From an uncultured Rhodanobacteraceae bacterium (GTDB taxonomy: Bacteria; Pseudomonadota; Gammaproteobacteria; Xanthomonadales; SZUA-5), in contig CALEZI010000073.1 of assembly GCA_937928755.1 (NCBI GenBank), forward strand, positions 1 to 20,118: a stretch of DNA of 20,118 nucleotides. The letters run 5' to 3'. A program made the position numbers and the translations under genes. Below, in pieces: positions 1-8,155 of the stretch. The notes beneath the pieces were generated by a model, which had not been told where the DNA came from, ran no database searches, and was given only the letters and a program-made list of their open reading frames with translations. Position 1 is the first letter of the stretch, and each line of letters opens with the position of its first letter.

Positions 1-153
1 CTGGACCCACCAAGTGCCGGATCAGGAGCGTCCAGACAAGTCTGGACCCACCAAGTGCCGGATCAGGAGCGTCCAGACAAGTCTGGACCCACCAGGTGCC
101 GGATCATGAGCGTCCAGACAAGTCTGGACCCACCAGGTGCCGGATCGAGAGCG
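1..153. repeat. 41-bp tandem repeat array with embedded palindromes
   Basis: Units begin at 1, 42, 83 and 124 with an exact 41-base period; the fourth decays after about 30 bases. Each junction carries the perfect 8-bp inverted repeat GTCCAGAC-AA-GTCTGGAC, at 30-47, 71-88 and 112-129. Units differ by one or two substitutions (for example caag versus cagg after the palindrome). The array starts at the window edge, so it probably continues to the left. It ends about 18 bases from the tamB stop, so transcripts leaving tamB run into a row of hairpins that could act as terminators or mRNA stabilisers. That role is inference. Confidence 0.9.
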
Positions 154-170
154 CCCATGTTCGCTGAGGC

Positions 171-3100
171 TCAACGCTCGGTGCGCCAGCTGGCCGAGGC
201 CTTTTGTTCGGCGCCGCTGATGCCTTCCAGCTCGATGTTCTCGGTCAGGCTGTAGCGCAGGATCACCAGTTGCGTGGCGTCGAGCAGGCTGGTTCCATAG
301 CCGATGAAGAAACGCGGTGACAGATACTTGCCGACCACCAGCGCGGAGCCTATCGCCGAGCCGAAGCTCTCGACGCCTGCGGCGAGTCCCAGCTTTTTGC
401 CGATACTGCCGGCGACCAGACTGCCTCCAGCTGTTTCCAGCGCGCTGGCGTACTCGCCGAGTTGCTCGCTGTCGGCACCGCTGGCAGTGGCCAGCGGCCG
501 ACCCAGCACCAGGTAGGACAGAGTCTCCGACTGGTCGAGCGACGGGTCCGAATACATGCGGATCACCGGGCGTTTTGCGTTGCCGCGCACTTGCACGCCG
601 ACGCGCTGGCGATCGACACGCTTGACGGCGAGGATGTCGAGGCTGGGATTGTCGACACGCCCGCCGCCGAAACCGAGGCGGCCGCGCTCGATATCGAGTT
701 TCTGCCCGTAGGCATTGTAGATACCCTTGATCAGCATCTCGCCCTGGCCACGCGGCGGCAGACCGGGACGCTGGGTGACGCGCACACCGCCGTTCAAGCT
801 GGCCTCGATGCCGAAACCACGCAGATCGACCGCCTGGATCATCGCCACACTGATGTCGGCGGTGACCGGCAACGGCGCTGGTGGCGGCGGTGCGTCCTCG
901 ATCACCACATCCTCGGAGACAGGCACCGCCGGCGAGAACCGATCGAGATCGATCTTGCCCTGGCGCAGCAGGATGCCGCCCTCGATGACGAGGCCCGCCG
1001 GGTTGCGTTTGACCGCAAAGTTGCTGTCCCCGGCCAACTGTACGGCCGGCAGATTGACCAGTCCGGCGTTGTCGCCGCGGATGCGGATCTCCGAGGCATC
1101 GCCGTCGTGCAGGCCAACCAGGCCCTCGATGCGCAGTTTGCCGGGTGCGATGTCGAAGCCGCCGTCGATGCGCAGCAGGCCATCGCCTTCGAACAGCAAT
1201 CCGACCTGTCCCGCACTGGCCCTCAAGCCCACCGCGGGCAATTCGAACGCCAGCCCGCCGGCTTCGAGCCTGCCTTGCAGTTGAGTCGGGTCGGCGAGCG
1301 GCGCGCGCAGTTCGCCATCGAGTTGACCGCGCATGCCCTGCACTTCCGCCGACAGTCCATCGACGAAACTGAGATCGGTGATCGCAAGGGTGGCGTTGAG
1401 TTCGCCTTCGGGCCGACCGAAGCCCGATGCGCGAGCGCTCATGCGGCCATGCCCGGGCAGGTTGACCTCGGCTCCGAGAGCTGCGCTGGCGCCGTCGAAG
1501 CTCAACTGACCGTCGAAGTCGAGCACCTGCCCGAATTCGACGCCTCCGGCCAACGTGCCCTTGCTGATCGCAAACTGCAGCGCACCGCCATAAGCGCCGG
1601 CGGCATCGACGGTGAATTCGCCGCCACCGGCGAGCTCGCCGCCGACCCGCCAATCGCTCTCCGGCGCCCAGGCCATCAGCTCTTGCAACGATAACGACTG
1701 CAGTTCGATCTGCGCACGCGTCGATGCCCCATCCTGTTGGACGCCCAAGCAGGCGCGGGCCGCAGCAGCCTGCAGGCAGGCCGGCGCGAGCACCAGACGC
1801 GCGCCATCCCAGCCTATCGCGGCGGTATCCGCAAGCGTCCACTGCGCGCCGCGTGTTGGTGTCAGTTGCAGGCGTTCGAGCGCGCCCGACCAGGCCGGAT
1901 CGAGCCACGACCCGGCGGCGCCGAGTTCGATCAGACCGCGCGTTTCGCTCGCACTGAGGTCAATGCGATGCGCAGCGGCGGTTCCCGACAGCGCTACACG
2001 CAGCTCGCTGAAGCTCGCGCCGCTGGCGACGATCTCGTCCGCCGCGAGGTCGAGCGCCCATCCCGTCTGCTTGCCGATGCGCACCTGTGCAGCGCTGACC
2101 CCCTTCAGCGCCAGGCCGTCGATCTGCAGCAACCCCTGCAACGGGCCGATCGGATCGACATGCAGCGGAAGTTCGATGCGACCATTCACCTTCCCCTGCA
2201 TGGTGCCGACGCGGGAAAGATCGAAGCCCGCCAGTTGCAGTCTCAATGTGTCGACGGCGGGAACCAGGATCTTCGCACTGCCGTCGCCCCACACGAGATC
2301 GAGTTCACCGCTGCCGGGATGGGCATCGACGCCACTGATGTTTCCGCTGAGCGTGATCGGCGCTTCGCGCAGTTGCCCGGACAATTGCGCCAGCGTCAGC
2401 TTCCACTCCGTGGTCGCGCCGACGACCGCATCCAGACGCACCTGCGCGTCCAGGCTGCCCGGCCATTCCGGCGCCAGCAGTGCCGGATCCAGCGCGCGGG
2501 TGACCACGTCGAAACCCAGCGCAGTGCGCTCCCCGAGGCCGATCTCGCCGTGGAATTCGACCAAGCTTTGCGCCAGTCCGGCACTCGAAGGCGCCACCAC
2601 GATGCGCTGGTCGGTGCCACTGGCGACCAGTTGCAGCGGTCCACTCGGATCGCCGTGGCTCCAGTTGCCATCCAGGCGCGCCTGCCAGGCGACCGGATAC
2701 CCGGACAGCGCCAGCTTGCCGCTCACCCGGGGCGGCATTGGCGGCACCTCGGCGACGCGCCAGTCGCCGACCCAAAGTCGCTTCAGCGCCAGGTCCAGAG
2801 CGCCCGGATCGGCCTCCGGGTTGAGCGGCCAGTATCCAGACAAAGTCAACTCGCCGACGTCTCGGGAACCCAGTTGCAGGCGCTCGACGTGCAATTGCTG
2901 CGAGCGCAGTTCGAGGCCCACGGCGACCATGTCGAGCGCCCGTCCGTCGATCGACAACGGTCCGCTGACGCCGAGCCGGTTGTCGCTGAAATCGAACGCA
3001 AGGTCGAAATCGAGCTTGCCGACCGGGCCGGCGATTCCGAAACTCGCCAGATCGAGTTGCTGTGCGCCGAACCGACCGGCGACGCCGGGCGCATCCAGCG

Positions 3101-3833
3101 GCTGCGCCAGATTGGCCGCGAACTGCACATTCCCGCCACCCTCCAGCGCCATCTCCAGATCGAGCGCGTCGAGATCGCCCTTGAGTCGCAACTGACCTCG
3201 ATGCAACACCGCCGGCAAGGTCCACTCGCCTTCGCTGGAAAACTCGCCGGACCAGTCGCTGGTGGTATCGACGGCCGCGCTGGCGCGCACGGAAAAATCG
3301 CCTTGGCGCAGCGCCAGACCGGCAACCGACAACTTTCCGGCGCGCAGCGCCAGCTCACTCAAGCCGACCGAAAACTCCAGCGGCTGCTCGCCGCCGTAGT
3401 CGAATTGGTTGTCCAGCAGTTCCAGGTTGCGCAACACGATGTCGAGCGGCAGGTCGAGCCGTCCTGGCCGCGAGCTGGGCGTGTCGTCGGCCACGGCGCC
3501 ATCGTCGAGGACGGTGTAGCGGGCACCGGTCAGGCGCAACGCCTCCAGGAGGAGCTCGCCGCGCCACAGTCGCGCTGGGCGCAGACGCAGGCTCAGCTGC
3601 TCCGCCTGAACGCGCAGCGTCGGTAGTTCGAGAATCGGCGCATCGACCTCGAAGCCGCCGGCAAGCGTACCGCGCACCGCGCTGTATTCGATCTTTCCTG
3701 CGCCGGCGTCGACGCCGGCATGCAGGGCCCAGCGCAGCCCGGACTCGGTGCAGAGCAACCACGTGCCGCTCGCCAGCACGAGCAGCAGCAGCGCCGCCAG
3801 AGTCCACGCCAGCCAGCGCAGCACGCGCTTCAC
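171..3833 (-). CDS. tamB: TamB-like translocation and assembly module protein (AsmA/DUF490 family)
   Basis: The predicted protein has 1220 residues, close to the roughly 1260 of E. coli TamB. An N-terminal membrane anchor (about residues 8-27, LAWTLAALLLLVLASG) is followed by a very long periplasmic region rich in alternating hydrophobic beta strands. The C-terminal 250 or so residues match the TamB/DUF490 domain: GIYNAYGQKLDIERGRL, then a P.LDI.A segment, then SETLSYLVLGRPL. TamB proteins span the periplasm as a hydrophobic groove and work with outer-membrane TamA in assembly of outer-membrane proteins and in lipid transport. I chose the GTG at 3833 because it places the membrane anchor at the N-terminus and overlaps the tamA stop in a GTGA, which suggests translational coupling. 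The last residues (SASWRTER) do not end on an aromatic residue. Assignment is by domain pattern and operon position. Confidence 0.93.
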   Translation of the reverse strand: MKRVLRWLAWTLAALLLLVLASGTWLLCTESGLRWALHAGVDAGAGKIEYSAVRGTLAGGFEVDAPILELPTLRVQAEQLSLRLRPARLWRGELLLEALRLTGARYTVLDDGAVADDTPSSRPGRLDLPLDIVLRNLELLDNQFDYGGEQPLEFSVGLSELALRAGKLSVAGLALRQGDFSVRASAAVDTTSDWSGEFSSEGEWTLPAVLHRGQLRLKGDLDALDLEMALEGGGNVQFAANLAQPLDAPGVAGRFGAQQLDLASFGIAGPVGKLDFDLAFDFSDNRLGVSGPLSIDGRALDMVAVGLELRSQQLHVERLQLGSRDVGELTLSGYWPLNPEADPGALDLALKRLWVGDWRVAEVPPMPPRVSGKLALSGYPVAWQARLDGNWSHGDPSGPLQLVASGTDQRIVVAPSSAGLAQSLVEFHGEIGLGERTALGFDVVTRALDPALLAPEWPGSLDAQVRLDAVVGATTEWKLTLAQLSGQLREAPITLSGNISGVDAHPGSGELDLVWGDGSAKILVPAVDTLRLQLAGFDLSRVGTMQGKVNGRIELPLHVDPIGPLQGLLQIDGLALKGVSAAQVRIGKQTGWALDLAADEIVASGASFSELRVALSGTAAAHRIDLSASETRGLIELGAAGSWLDPAWSGALERLQLTPTRGAQWTLADTAAIGWDGARLVLAPACLQAAAARACLGVQQDGASTRAQIELQSLSLQELMAWAPESDWRVGGELAGGGEFTVDAAGAYGGALQFAISKGTLAGGVEFGQVLDFDGQLSFDGASAALGAEVNLPGHGRMSARASGFGRPEGELNATLAITDLSFVDGLSAEVQGMRGQLDGELRAPLADPTQLQGRLEAGGLAFELPAVGLRASAGQVGLLFEGDGLLRIDGGFDIAPGKLRIEGLVGLHDGDASEIRIRGDNAGLVNLPAVQLAGDSNFAVKRNPAGLVIEGGILLRQGKIDLDRFSPAVPVSEDVVIEDAPPPPAPLPVTADISVAMIQAVDLRGFGIEASLNGGVRVTQRPGLPPRGQGEMLIKGIYNAYGQKLDIERGRLGFGGGRVDNPSLDILAVKRVDRQRVGVQVRGNAKRPVIRMYSDPSLDQSETLSYLVLGRPLATASGADSEQLGEYASALETAGGSLVAGSIGKKLGLAAGVESFGSAIGSALVVGKYLSPRFFIGYGTSLLDATQLVILRYSLTENIELEGISGAEQKASASWRTER

Positions 3834-5662
3834 AGCTCGGGCCCGATGGTCAGGTGCAGCCGCAGTCCGTCGCCGCCTCCGGCCACCGGTTGCGCCAGGT
3901 CGACGCGCACCAGACCGACCGGCGAACGCCAGCGCAGACCGACGCCAACGCCGGCCGCGAGATCGAAATCGCCGGCATTGAAGGCATTGCCGGCATCGAC
4001 GAAACCAGCCAGCCCGAACTCGCCGAACAGATGACGTTCGTACTCGAAGGAGGCCACCGCCAGATAGCGTCCGCCGCCGACATTGCCCAGCGCATTGGGT
4101 GGTCCCAGCGTCTGATAACCGAAACCACGCAGACTGCGGTCGCCGCCCGCGAAATAGCGCAATTGCGGCGGCATCTGCTCGAAGTCGTCGGTCCACAGCG
4201 CGCCCAGCGCCAGTCGCGCCAGCCAGCGATTTCTCTCGCGATGCGGCCGCAGCAGCTTGGCTTCGGCCCGAACCTGGGCAAAAGCGGCATCGCCGCCGAA
4301 CCCCGCGGGCGCGCCGCGCGCTTCGGCCAACAGCGACCAGCCTTGCGTCGGGTTGAGGAAATCATCGGTCAGGCGCCGCGTCCAGCGCACCTCGGGATAG
4401 ACCAGCGTGCTGCTGCCGGGCAGCTCGCCGACCTCGAAATCGCCGCTCTGGGCGCCCAGGCCATAGGTCAGTGAGCCAAACTGGTGCTCCCGCTGTCGGG
4501 CGATCAGCAGATTGCTGACCTTTTGTGTCGAGGTATCGGTGGTCTCGTCGCGATAACTCAGCGACGCCAACCAGGACTCGCGATCGGCACCCGGCAACGG
4601 GATCAGGTACTGACCGCCGAGCGCGTTCAGGCGTTGACTGATCTCGAGGCGCCCGCTGGCCTTGTGGCCGCGATCGTTGAGCCAGCGTCGGGTGATGCCA
4701 CCCTGGACGCCAGCGCCACTGTCGCTGCCGAAGGACACGCCGCCGGTGTAGACCGTGCGTTTGGCCGGTCGCACCCGGACCAGGATCGGCACGCGCTGAT
4801 CGACAGCACGCTCCTGTTCGGTTTCGATCTCGACCTCGCTGAAATAGTCGCTGTCGAGCAGTCGCTGTTGCAGTTCGATCAGGCGGTCGGTGCGATAGGC
4901 GTTGCCGTCGCTGTAAGGCAGATAACCGCTGAGTACCGCATCCGACAACTGGCCGCACTCGAAGCGGGTTTCTCCGAATTTGAAGCGTGGCCCCGACTGG
5001 AAGCTCAGGGCGACGCGGGCGCTGTGCTCGGCGAGGCGCACGCCGACGCGCTTTTCCAGCAGTTCAGCTTCCAGGTAACCCCGCTCGGCCAGGGTGTCGG
5101 CGATGCGGTTCCTGCTGGCTTCGTAGATGCGGTGGTCCAGCGTGGCGCCGACGGCGGGCGCGAACTGCGCGACGGCGCGTTTGACCTGGGCATCCTCGGC
5201 ACCCGGCCCGGCGACATTCACATTCACTGCGACCACCGTGGTCGGCGCGCCGGGATCGACCACGAAACGCGCGATCCAGGTGGTGCCTTCGAGCACCAGC
5301 GTGCTGTCGACCTGCGCGTGGTAATGACCGAACGGCTGCAATGCACTCGCCATCTGGCGCCCCGCGCGGCCGTGCACGCGCCGGACCAACGCATCGCTGG
5401 CATCGCTGCGCGACATCAGCCCCTTCAGCTCCAGCGCCGACGACACTGCCGTCTTCATCTCGCCCTTGACCCCGGTGATGAAGATTCGCACGCGCTGCTG
5501 GCTGCGATCCCGCGGCGCATCGGAAGCCGGCGCGGTCTCCTGATCGCCGCCGCCCCACAAGGTCGCGCAGCCGCCCAGCATCAGCGCGACCACCGGCAGC
5601 AACCAGCGCCCGAGGCGAGCGACGGACGACAAGGAATGGTGATGACCGGAGAGTGACTTCAT
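3830..5662 (-). CDS. tamA: TamA-like outer-membrane assembly factor (Omp85 family) with a lipobox
   Basis: The protein has 610 residues (E. coli TamA has 577). The N-terminal half has the alternating pattern of POTRA domains (about residues 50-300), including a LAERGYLEAELLEK segment. The C-terminal half is a predicted 16-strand barrel containing the Omp85 signature RYFAGGDRSLRGFGYQTLGP, the conserved RGF/RGY motif of loop 6. TamA sits in the outer membrane and acts with TamB, whose gene follows with a 4-base overlap. The ATG at 5662 (MKSLSG) is the only start that gives a sensible signal sequence. That signal (hydrophobic residues 20-31) ends in LGGC, a good lipobox with Cys32. This is unexpected, because gammaproteobacterial TamA is normally cut by signal peptidase I. 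The final residue is Leu rather than the usual Phe/Trp of barrel proteins. Confidence 0.92.
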   Translation of the reverse strand: MKSLSGHHHSLSSVARLGRWLLPVVALMLGGCATLWGGGDQETAPASDAPRDRSQQRVRIFITGVKGEMKTAVSSALELKGLMSRSDASDALVRRVHGRAGRQMASALQPFGHYHAQVDSTLVLEGTTWIARFVVDPGAPTTVVAVNVNVAGPGAEDAQVKRAVAQFAPAVGATLDHRIYEASRNRIADTLAERGYLEAELLEKRVGVRLAEHSARVALSFQSGPRFKFGETRFECGQLSDAVLSGYLPYSDGNAYRTDRLIELQQRLLDSDYFSEVEIETEQERAVDQRVPILVRVRPAKRTVYTGGVSFGSDSGAGVQGGITRRWLNDRGHKASGRLEISQRLNALGGQYLIPLPGADRESWLASLSYRDETTDTSTQKVSNLLIARQREHQFGSLTYGLGAQSGDFEVGELPGSSTLVYPEVRWTRRLTDDFLNPTQGWSLLAEARGAPAGFGGDAAFAQVRAEAKLLRPHRERNRWLARLALGALWTDDFEQMPPQLRYFAGGDRSLRGFGYQTLGPPNALGNVGGGRYLAVASFEYERHLFGEFGLAGFVDAGNAFNAGDFDLAAGVGVGLRWRSPVGLVRVDLAQPVAGGGDGLRLHLTIGPEL

Positions 5663-5832
5663 GCCCTCGGAACATAGCGCGAGTGCGTGGAACAATGTGT
5701 TGACGCAAGGTAAGCGAGCGCCGGCGCATCTTGAATTGGTGCGATCGTCGACCCCACATGAGAGGCCGTGCGCGGCGCAGACAAAGCGTTCGGTGCAATC
5801 GTTAAACAGAACTGATCGCTGCGGCGGTGCGC

Positions 5833-5859
5833 GGAACCTGACGCCGAACTGCGGTCTAA
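5833..5859 (+). promoter_or_regulatory. candidate sigma-E/AlgU-type promoter of the DegQ-like gene
   Basis: The -35 element is GGAACCT (5833-5839; consensus GGAACTT). The -10 element is GTCTAA (5854-5859; consensus GTCTAA or TCTGA). The spacer is 14 bases (15 if the -10 is read as TCTAA), slightly shorter than usual. Transcription would start near 5866, leaving a leader of about 35 bases before the ATG at 5901. Genes of the DegP/MucD family are classic envelope-stress targets, so the context fits. This is a motif match only. Confidence 0.42.
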
Positions 5860-5900
5860 GCGCAGAACTTGCTCCCACAATCCTGAGAAGAAGCTCACTT

Positions 5901-7376
5901 ATGTCCCAAGCACGAGTTGGACTGGCCCTGACCCTGGTGGCGCTGGCAGTGGGCGCCGGCCTGTACGCCCAGAATGGCGCGCAGCTCGAATCGCAGTCGA
6001 CGACGACTCGCGTGGAGGCGCCGGCGGCACTTTCCACGGGCGGCATAGCGCTTCCCGATTTCCGCCAGATCGTGCGCAGCAACCGTGACGCGGTGGTGCA
6101 GATCGCAGTTCGCGGCGCAGATCGACGCTTCGAGCAGCAGTTCGGCGAAGACAGCCCGTTTGGTGAGTTCTTCCGCCGGTTCGGCATACCCAACCAACCT
6201 GGACAGCAGGGCGAGGCGCCGGAGCGGCGCGGTTCCGGGTCGGGCTTCATCATCGAATCGAGCGGCCGCATCCTGACCAATGCGCATGTGGTCAAGGACG
6301 CCGACGAGGTTCTCGTCACGCTGTCCGACAATCGCGAGTTCAAGGCGAGGGTGCTCGGTGCCGACGAGCGCACCGATGTGGCCTTGATCGAAATCGACGC
6401 CAGCGATCTGCCGATCGTGCGACTGGGCAATTCCGACCAGTTGGAAGTGGGCGAATGGGTGCTCGCCATCGGCGCCCCGTTCGGCATGAGTTACACCGCC
6501 ACCCAGGGCATTGTCAGTGCCACCGAGCGCCAGTTGCGTGAGCAATACGTGCCCTTCATCCAGACCGATGCGGCGGTCAATCCAGGCAATTCGGGCGGCC
6601 CGCTGTTCAATGCGCGCGGCGAGGTCATCGGCATCAATTCGCAGATTCTGTCGGGCAGCGGTGGTTACATGGGCCTGTCGTTCGCGATTCCGATCAACAC
6701 CGCCAACCTGATCGCCGGACAACTGGCCGACAAGGGGTTCGTCGAACGCGGGTTCCTCGGCATCCAGTTCCAGGCGGTCACCGGCGCCCACGCGCGTGCC
6801 TTCGGGCTAGACCGCCCGCGCGGCGCGCTGGTCGGTTCGGTCGAACCGGATGGTCCGGCCGAGAAAGCGGGCATCAAGCCCGGCGACATCGTGCTGAGTT
6901 ACAACGGCAAGCGCCTGGAGAGCTCCGGTGAGCTGCCACCGCTGGTCGGCGCGACGCCGGTCGGCGCCAAGGCAAAAGTCGAGGTCCTGCGCGACGGCAA
7001 GACCCGCGAACTGACCGTGACCATCGGCAAGCTCGACGAACAAGCGGCGGCGGCAACCACACCTCGCTCCGGCGGCAGCGCTCCGTCCGAAGCGCGCGAA
7101 TCGCGCCTCGGCATTGCGCTGAGCGAACTGACGACGGAGCAACTGGAGAAGTTGGGCATCGATGGCGGCGTCCTGATCACCGGCGTCCAGCAGGGCCCGG
7201 CCGCGCGTGCAGGCCTGGCCCGCGGCGACGTCATCCTCGAAGCCAACCGCAAGCGCGTCAAGTCGATTGCCGACCTGCGCAAGGCAATCGGCGATGCAGC
7301 CAAGGAAGACCCCACCCTGCTGCTGGTGCGCCGTGGCGAAGGTTCGCTGTTCATTGTCGTCGAGGCGGGCGAGTAG
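5901..7376 (+). CDS. DegQ/MucD-like periplasmic serine endoprotease (HtrA family)
   Basis: A 491-residue HtrA protease that degrades or refolds damaged envelope proteins in the periplasm. The ATG at 5901 gives an N-terminal hydrophobic signal (about residues 5-23) with plausible cleavage after LYA; the frame stays open upstream to 5661, but nothing there looks like protein. The trypsin-like domain (about 55-280) has all three catalytic residues: His129 in LTNAHVV, Asp159 in RTDVALI and Ser231 in GNSGGPL. Two PDZ domains follow (about 283-378 and 400-490), joined by an Ala/Ser-rich linker. Length and layout match DegQ, DegP and MucD, which cannot be separated here, so no symbol is given. The gene is divergent from tamA and stands alone, behind a weak GAGAAG ribosome site and a candidate sigma-E promoter. 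Confidence 0.95.
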   Translation: MSQARVGLALTLVALAVGAGLYAQNGAQLESQSTTTRVEAPAALSTGGIALPDFRQIVRSNRDAVVQIAVRGADRRFEQQFGEDSPFGEFFRRFGIPNQPGQQGEAPERRGSGSGFIIESSGRILTNAHVVKDADEVLVTLSDNREFKARVLGADERTDVALIEIDASDLPIVRLGNSDQLEVGEWVLAIGAPFGMSYTATQGIVSATERQLREQYVPFIQTDAAVNPGNSGGPLFNARGEVIGINSQILSGSGGYMGLSFAIPINTANLIAGQLADKGFVERGFLGIQFQAVTGAHARAFGLDRPRGALVGSVEPDGPAEKAGIKPGDIVLSYNGKRLESSGELPPLVGATPVGAKAKVEVLRDGKTRELTVTIGKLDEQAAAATTPRSGGSAPSEARESRLGIALSELTTEQLEKLGIDGGVLITGVQQGPAARAGLARGDVILEANRKRVKSIADLRKAIGDAAKEDPTLLLVRRGEGSLFIVVEAGE

Positions 7377-7460
7377 CGCGGCCGCTGGGGCAACAATCCG
7401 GTGTCGCCAGCGCTTGGCAGCAAAGCTCGCGGCGAGATTCGCCTGGTCGCACATCGAAAC

Positions 7461-7516
7461 TGTGGGGGCGGATTCATCCCGTCGAAAGCGCTCGCGGAGT
7501 AAATCCGCTCCCACAA
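7461..7516. repeat. REP-like inverted repeat, TGTGGG-type arms
   Basis: The arms TGTGGGGGCGGATT (7461-7474) and AATCCGCTCCCACA (7503-7516) are complementary at 13 of 14 positions and flank a 28-base loop. A fragment of the same right arm (GCTCCCACA) lies at 5871-5879 in front of the protease gene, suggesting a family with more copies in the genome. The arrangement resembles REP-type sequences in Pseudomonas and Xanthomonadales. Confidence 0.7.
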
Positions 7517-7523
7517 AACATCC

Positions 7524-7545
7524 TCTAAACGTTTGATTTTAGAGC
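7524..7545. terminator. weak hairpin, possible terminator
   Basis: CTCTAAA (7524-7530) pairs with TTTAGAG (7539-7545) around an 8-base loop. A T5 run lies 7 bases further on (7552-7556). The stem is AT-rich and the T-run is displaced, so termination of the protease transcript here is only possible. Confidence 0.3.
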
Positions 7546-7556
7546 ATTCATTTTTC

Positions 7557-7638
7557 GTAGGTCACGTTGCCTGCGCAGCGGGCTACGTGACAAGGGACAG
7601 CGTCACGTAGCCTGCTGCGCAGCCAACGTGACCTACGT
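7557..7638. repeat. 36-bp REPIN-like inverted repeat
   Basis: The arms 7557-7592 and 7603-7638 match at 34 of 36 positions around a 10-base loop (AAGGGACAGC). Each arm is itself an imperfect palindrome (TCACGT near one end, ACGTGA near the other, GCGC in the middle), so the element can fold as one long hairpin or two smaller ones. This nested geometry is typical of paired REP sequences (REPINs). It lies between convergent genes. Confidence 0.8.
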
Positions 7639-7714
7639 CCGTGTGTTCTTTGCGCGAATAAGCGCATCGAACAGTGGGTGTCGCAAAAATGCGGACTGTA
7701 TTTCTGGACGAACA

Positions 7715-7828
7715 GGACGCTAAGGTGCGCAAAGGACGCAAAGGAGATCAACAGCCATGCCTTGCATGCATGGTCCCTGGCATTTGCTGTTTTTGCGTCC
7801 TTTGCGGCCCTTTGCGTCCTTTGCGTCC
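7715..7828. repeat. long inverted repeat built on GGACGCAAA / TTTGCGTCC units
   Basis: The left arm (7715-7755) contains several GGACGCAAAGG-type units. The right arm (7786-7828) contains the complementary TTTGCGTCC units ending the same way. The arms pair imperfectly, with shifts of one or two bases, and the pairing continues inward through GCCATGCC and GGCAT. The repeated 9-base units make the exact register ambiguous. It codes for nothing credible. Confidence 0.75.
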
Positions 7829-7950
7829 CGAATCACAGGGCCGTCATTCCGCAGAGACGGGAAGGCAAATTAAGTCAATGGCTTAGAGTATGTTCGGTTA
7901 GAGCGAGCCTGTGTCGCGAGCAGCTGGCCGCGAAGTCGCCGAGGCTGAGT

Positions 7951-8136
7951 TCAGGCCCTTGCCCACGCCAGCAGAGCCAGGCCGACCAGCATGCTGCCGA
8001 GCCCGATCGCTCGGAGTTGCGCCTCGCCAAGTTCGGCGAGCGAGCGCACCGCCTGTTTCCACTGTGCGGGTGCCAGGAACGGCAGGATGCCCTCGAATAC
8101 GAGCAACAGGGCCAGCGCCGCCCACAAATCGTTCAT
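7951..8136 (-). CDS. DUF2065 (YjeT-like) small membrane protein
   Basis: A 61-residue protein with two predicted membrane helices (about residues 3-22 and 43-60) and the family hallmarks FEGILPFLAP and RSLAEL. It lies 19 bases downstream of the hflC stop on the same strand, exactly where DUF2065/YjeT proteins sit in many gammaproteobacteria, so it is very likely cotranscribed with hflKC. Its function is unknown; the position hints at a link to the HflKC-FtsH membrane complex, but that is inference. The ATG at 8136 gives the standard family length. I see no strong ribosome site upstream, so translation may depend on coupling to hflC. In other species purA often follows; here the operon ends. 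Confidence 0.9.
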   Translation of the reverse strand: MNDLWAALALLLVFEGILPFLAPAQWKQAVRSLAELGEAQLRAIGLGSMLVGLALLAWARA

Positions 8137-8155
8137 GGCCGCGGCGCTGTCCGGA

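Larger units (their letters stand above)
7377..7950. other. gene-free intergenic region with several inverted repeats
   Basis: This 574-bp stretch between two convergent genes (DegQ-like and DUF2065) contains no credible coding sequence. It holds a short REP-like inverted repeat (7461-7516), a 7-bp hairpin (7524-7545), a 36-bp inverted repeat (7557-7638) and a long inverted repeat built on TTTGCGTCC units (7715-7828). Open frames crossing the last element translate to low-complexity Cys/Ala/Leu runs and are artefacts of the repeat. No simple rho-independent terminator directly follows the protease stop. Confidence 0.75.

Noticed and set aside
1..153. Possible CRISPR array
   Set aside because: The entire 41-base unit is repeated with no unique spacers, and no cas genes are nearby.
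22..1908. Long open frame on the minus strand (628 codons), very rich in Arg and Ala, running through the 41-bp repeats and inside tamB
   Set aside because: It is a shadow of the tamB frame in GC-rich DNA: composition is unnatural, there are no domains, and the tamB frame has clear family motifs.
462..3626. Long plus-strand open frames opposite tamB (for example 462-1694, 1612-3195, 1737-3626)
   Set aside because: Antisense shadows of tamB without recognisable motifs or ribosome sites.
5661..5900. 80-codon upstream extension of the DegQ-like frame
   Set aside because: No signal sequence or family match there; the ATG at 5901 starts a normal signal peptide and the extension overlaps the tamA start.
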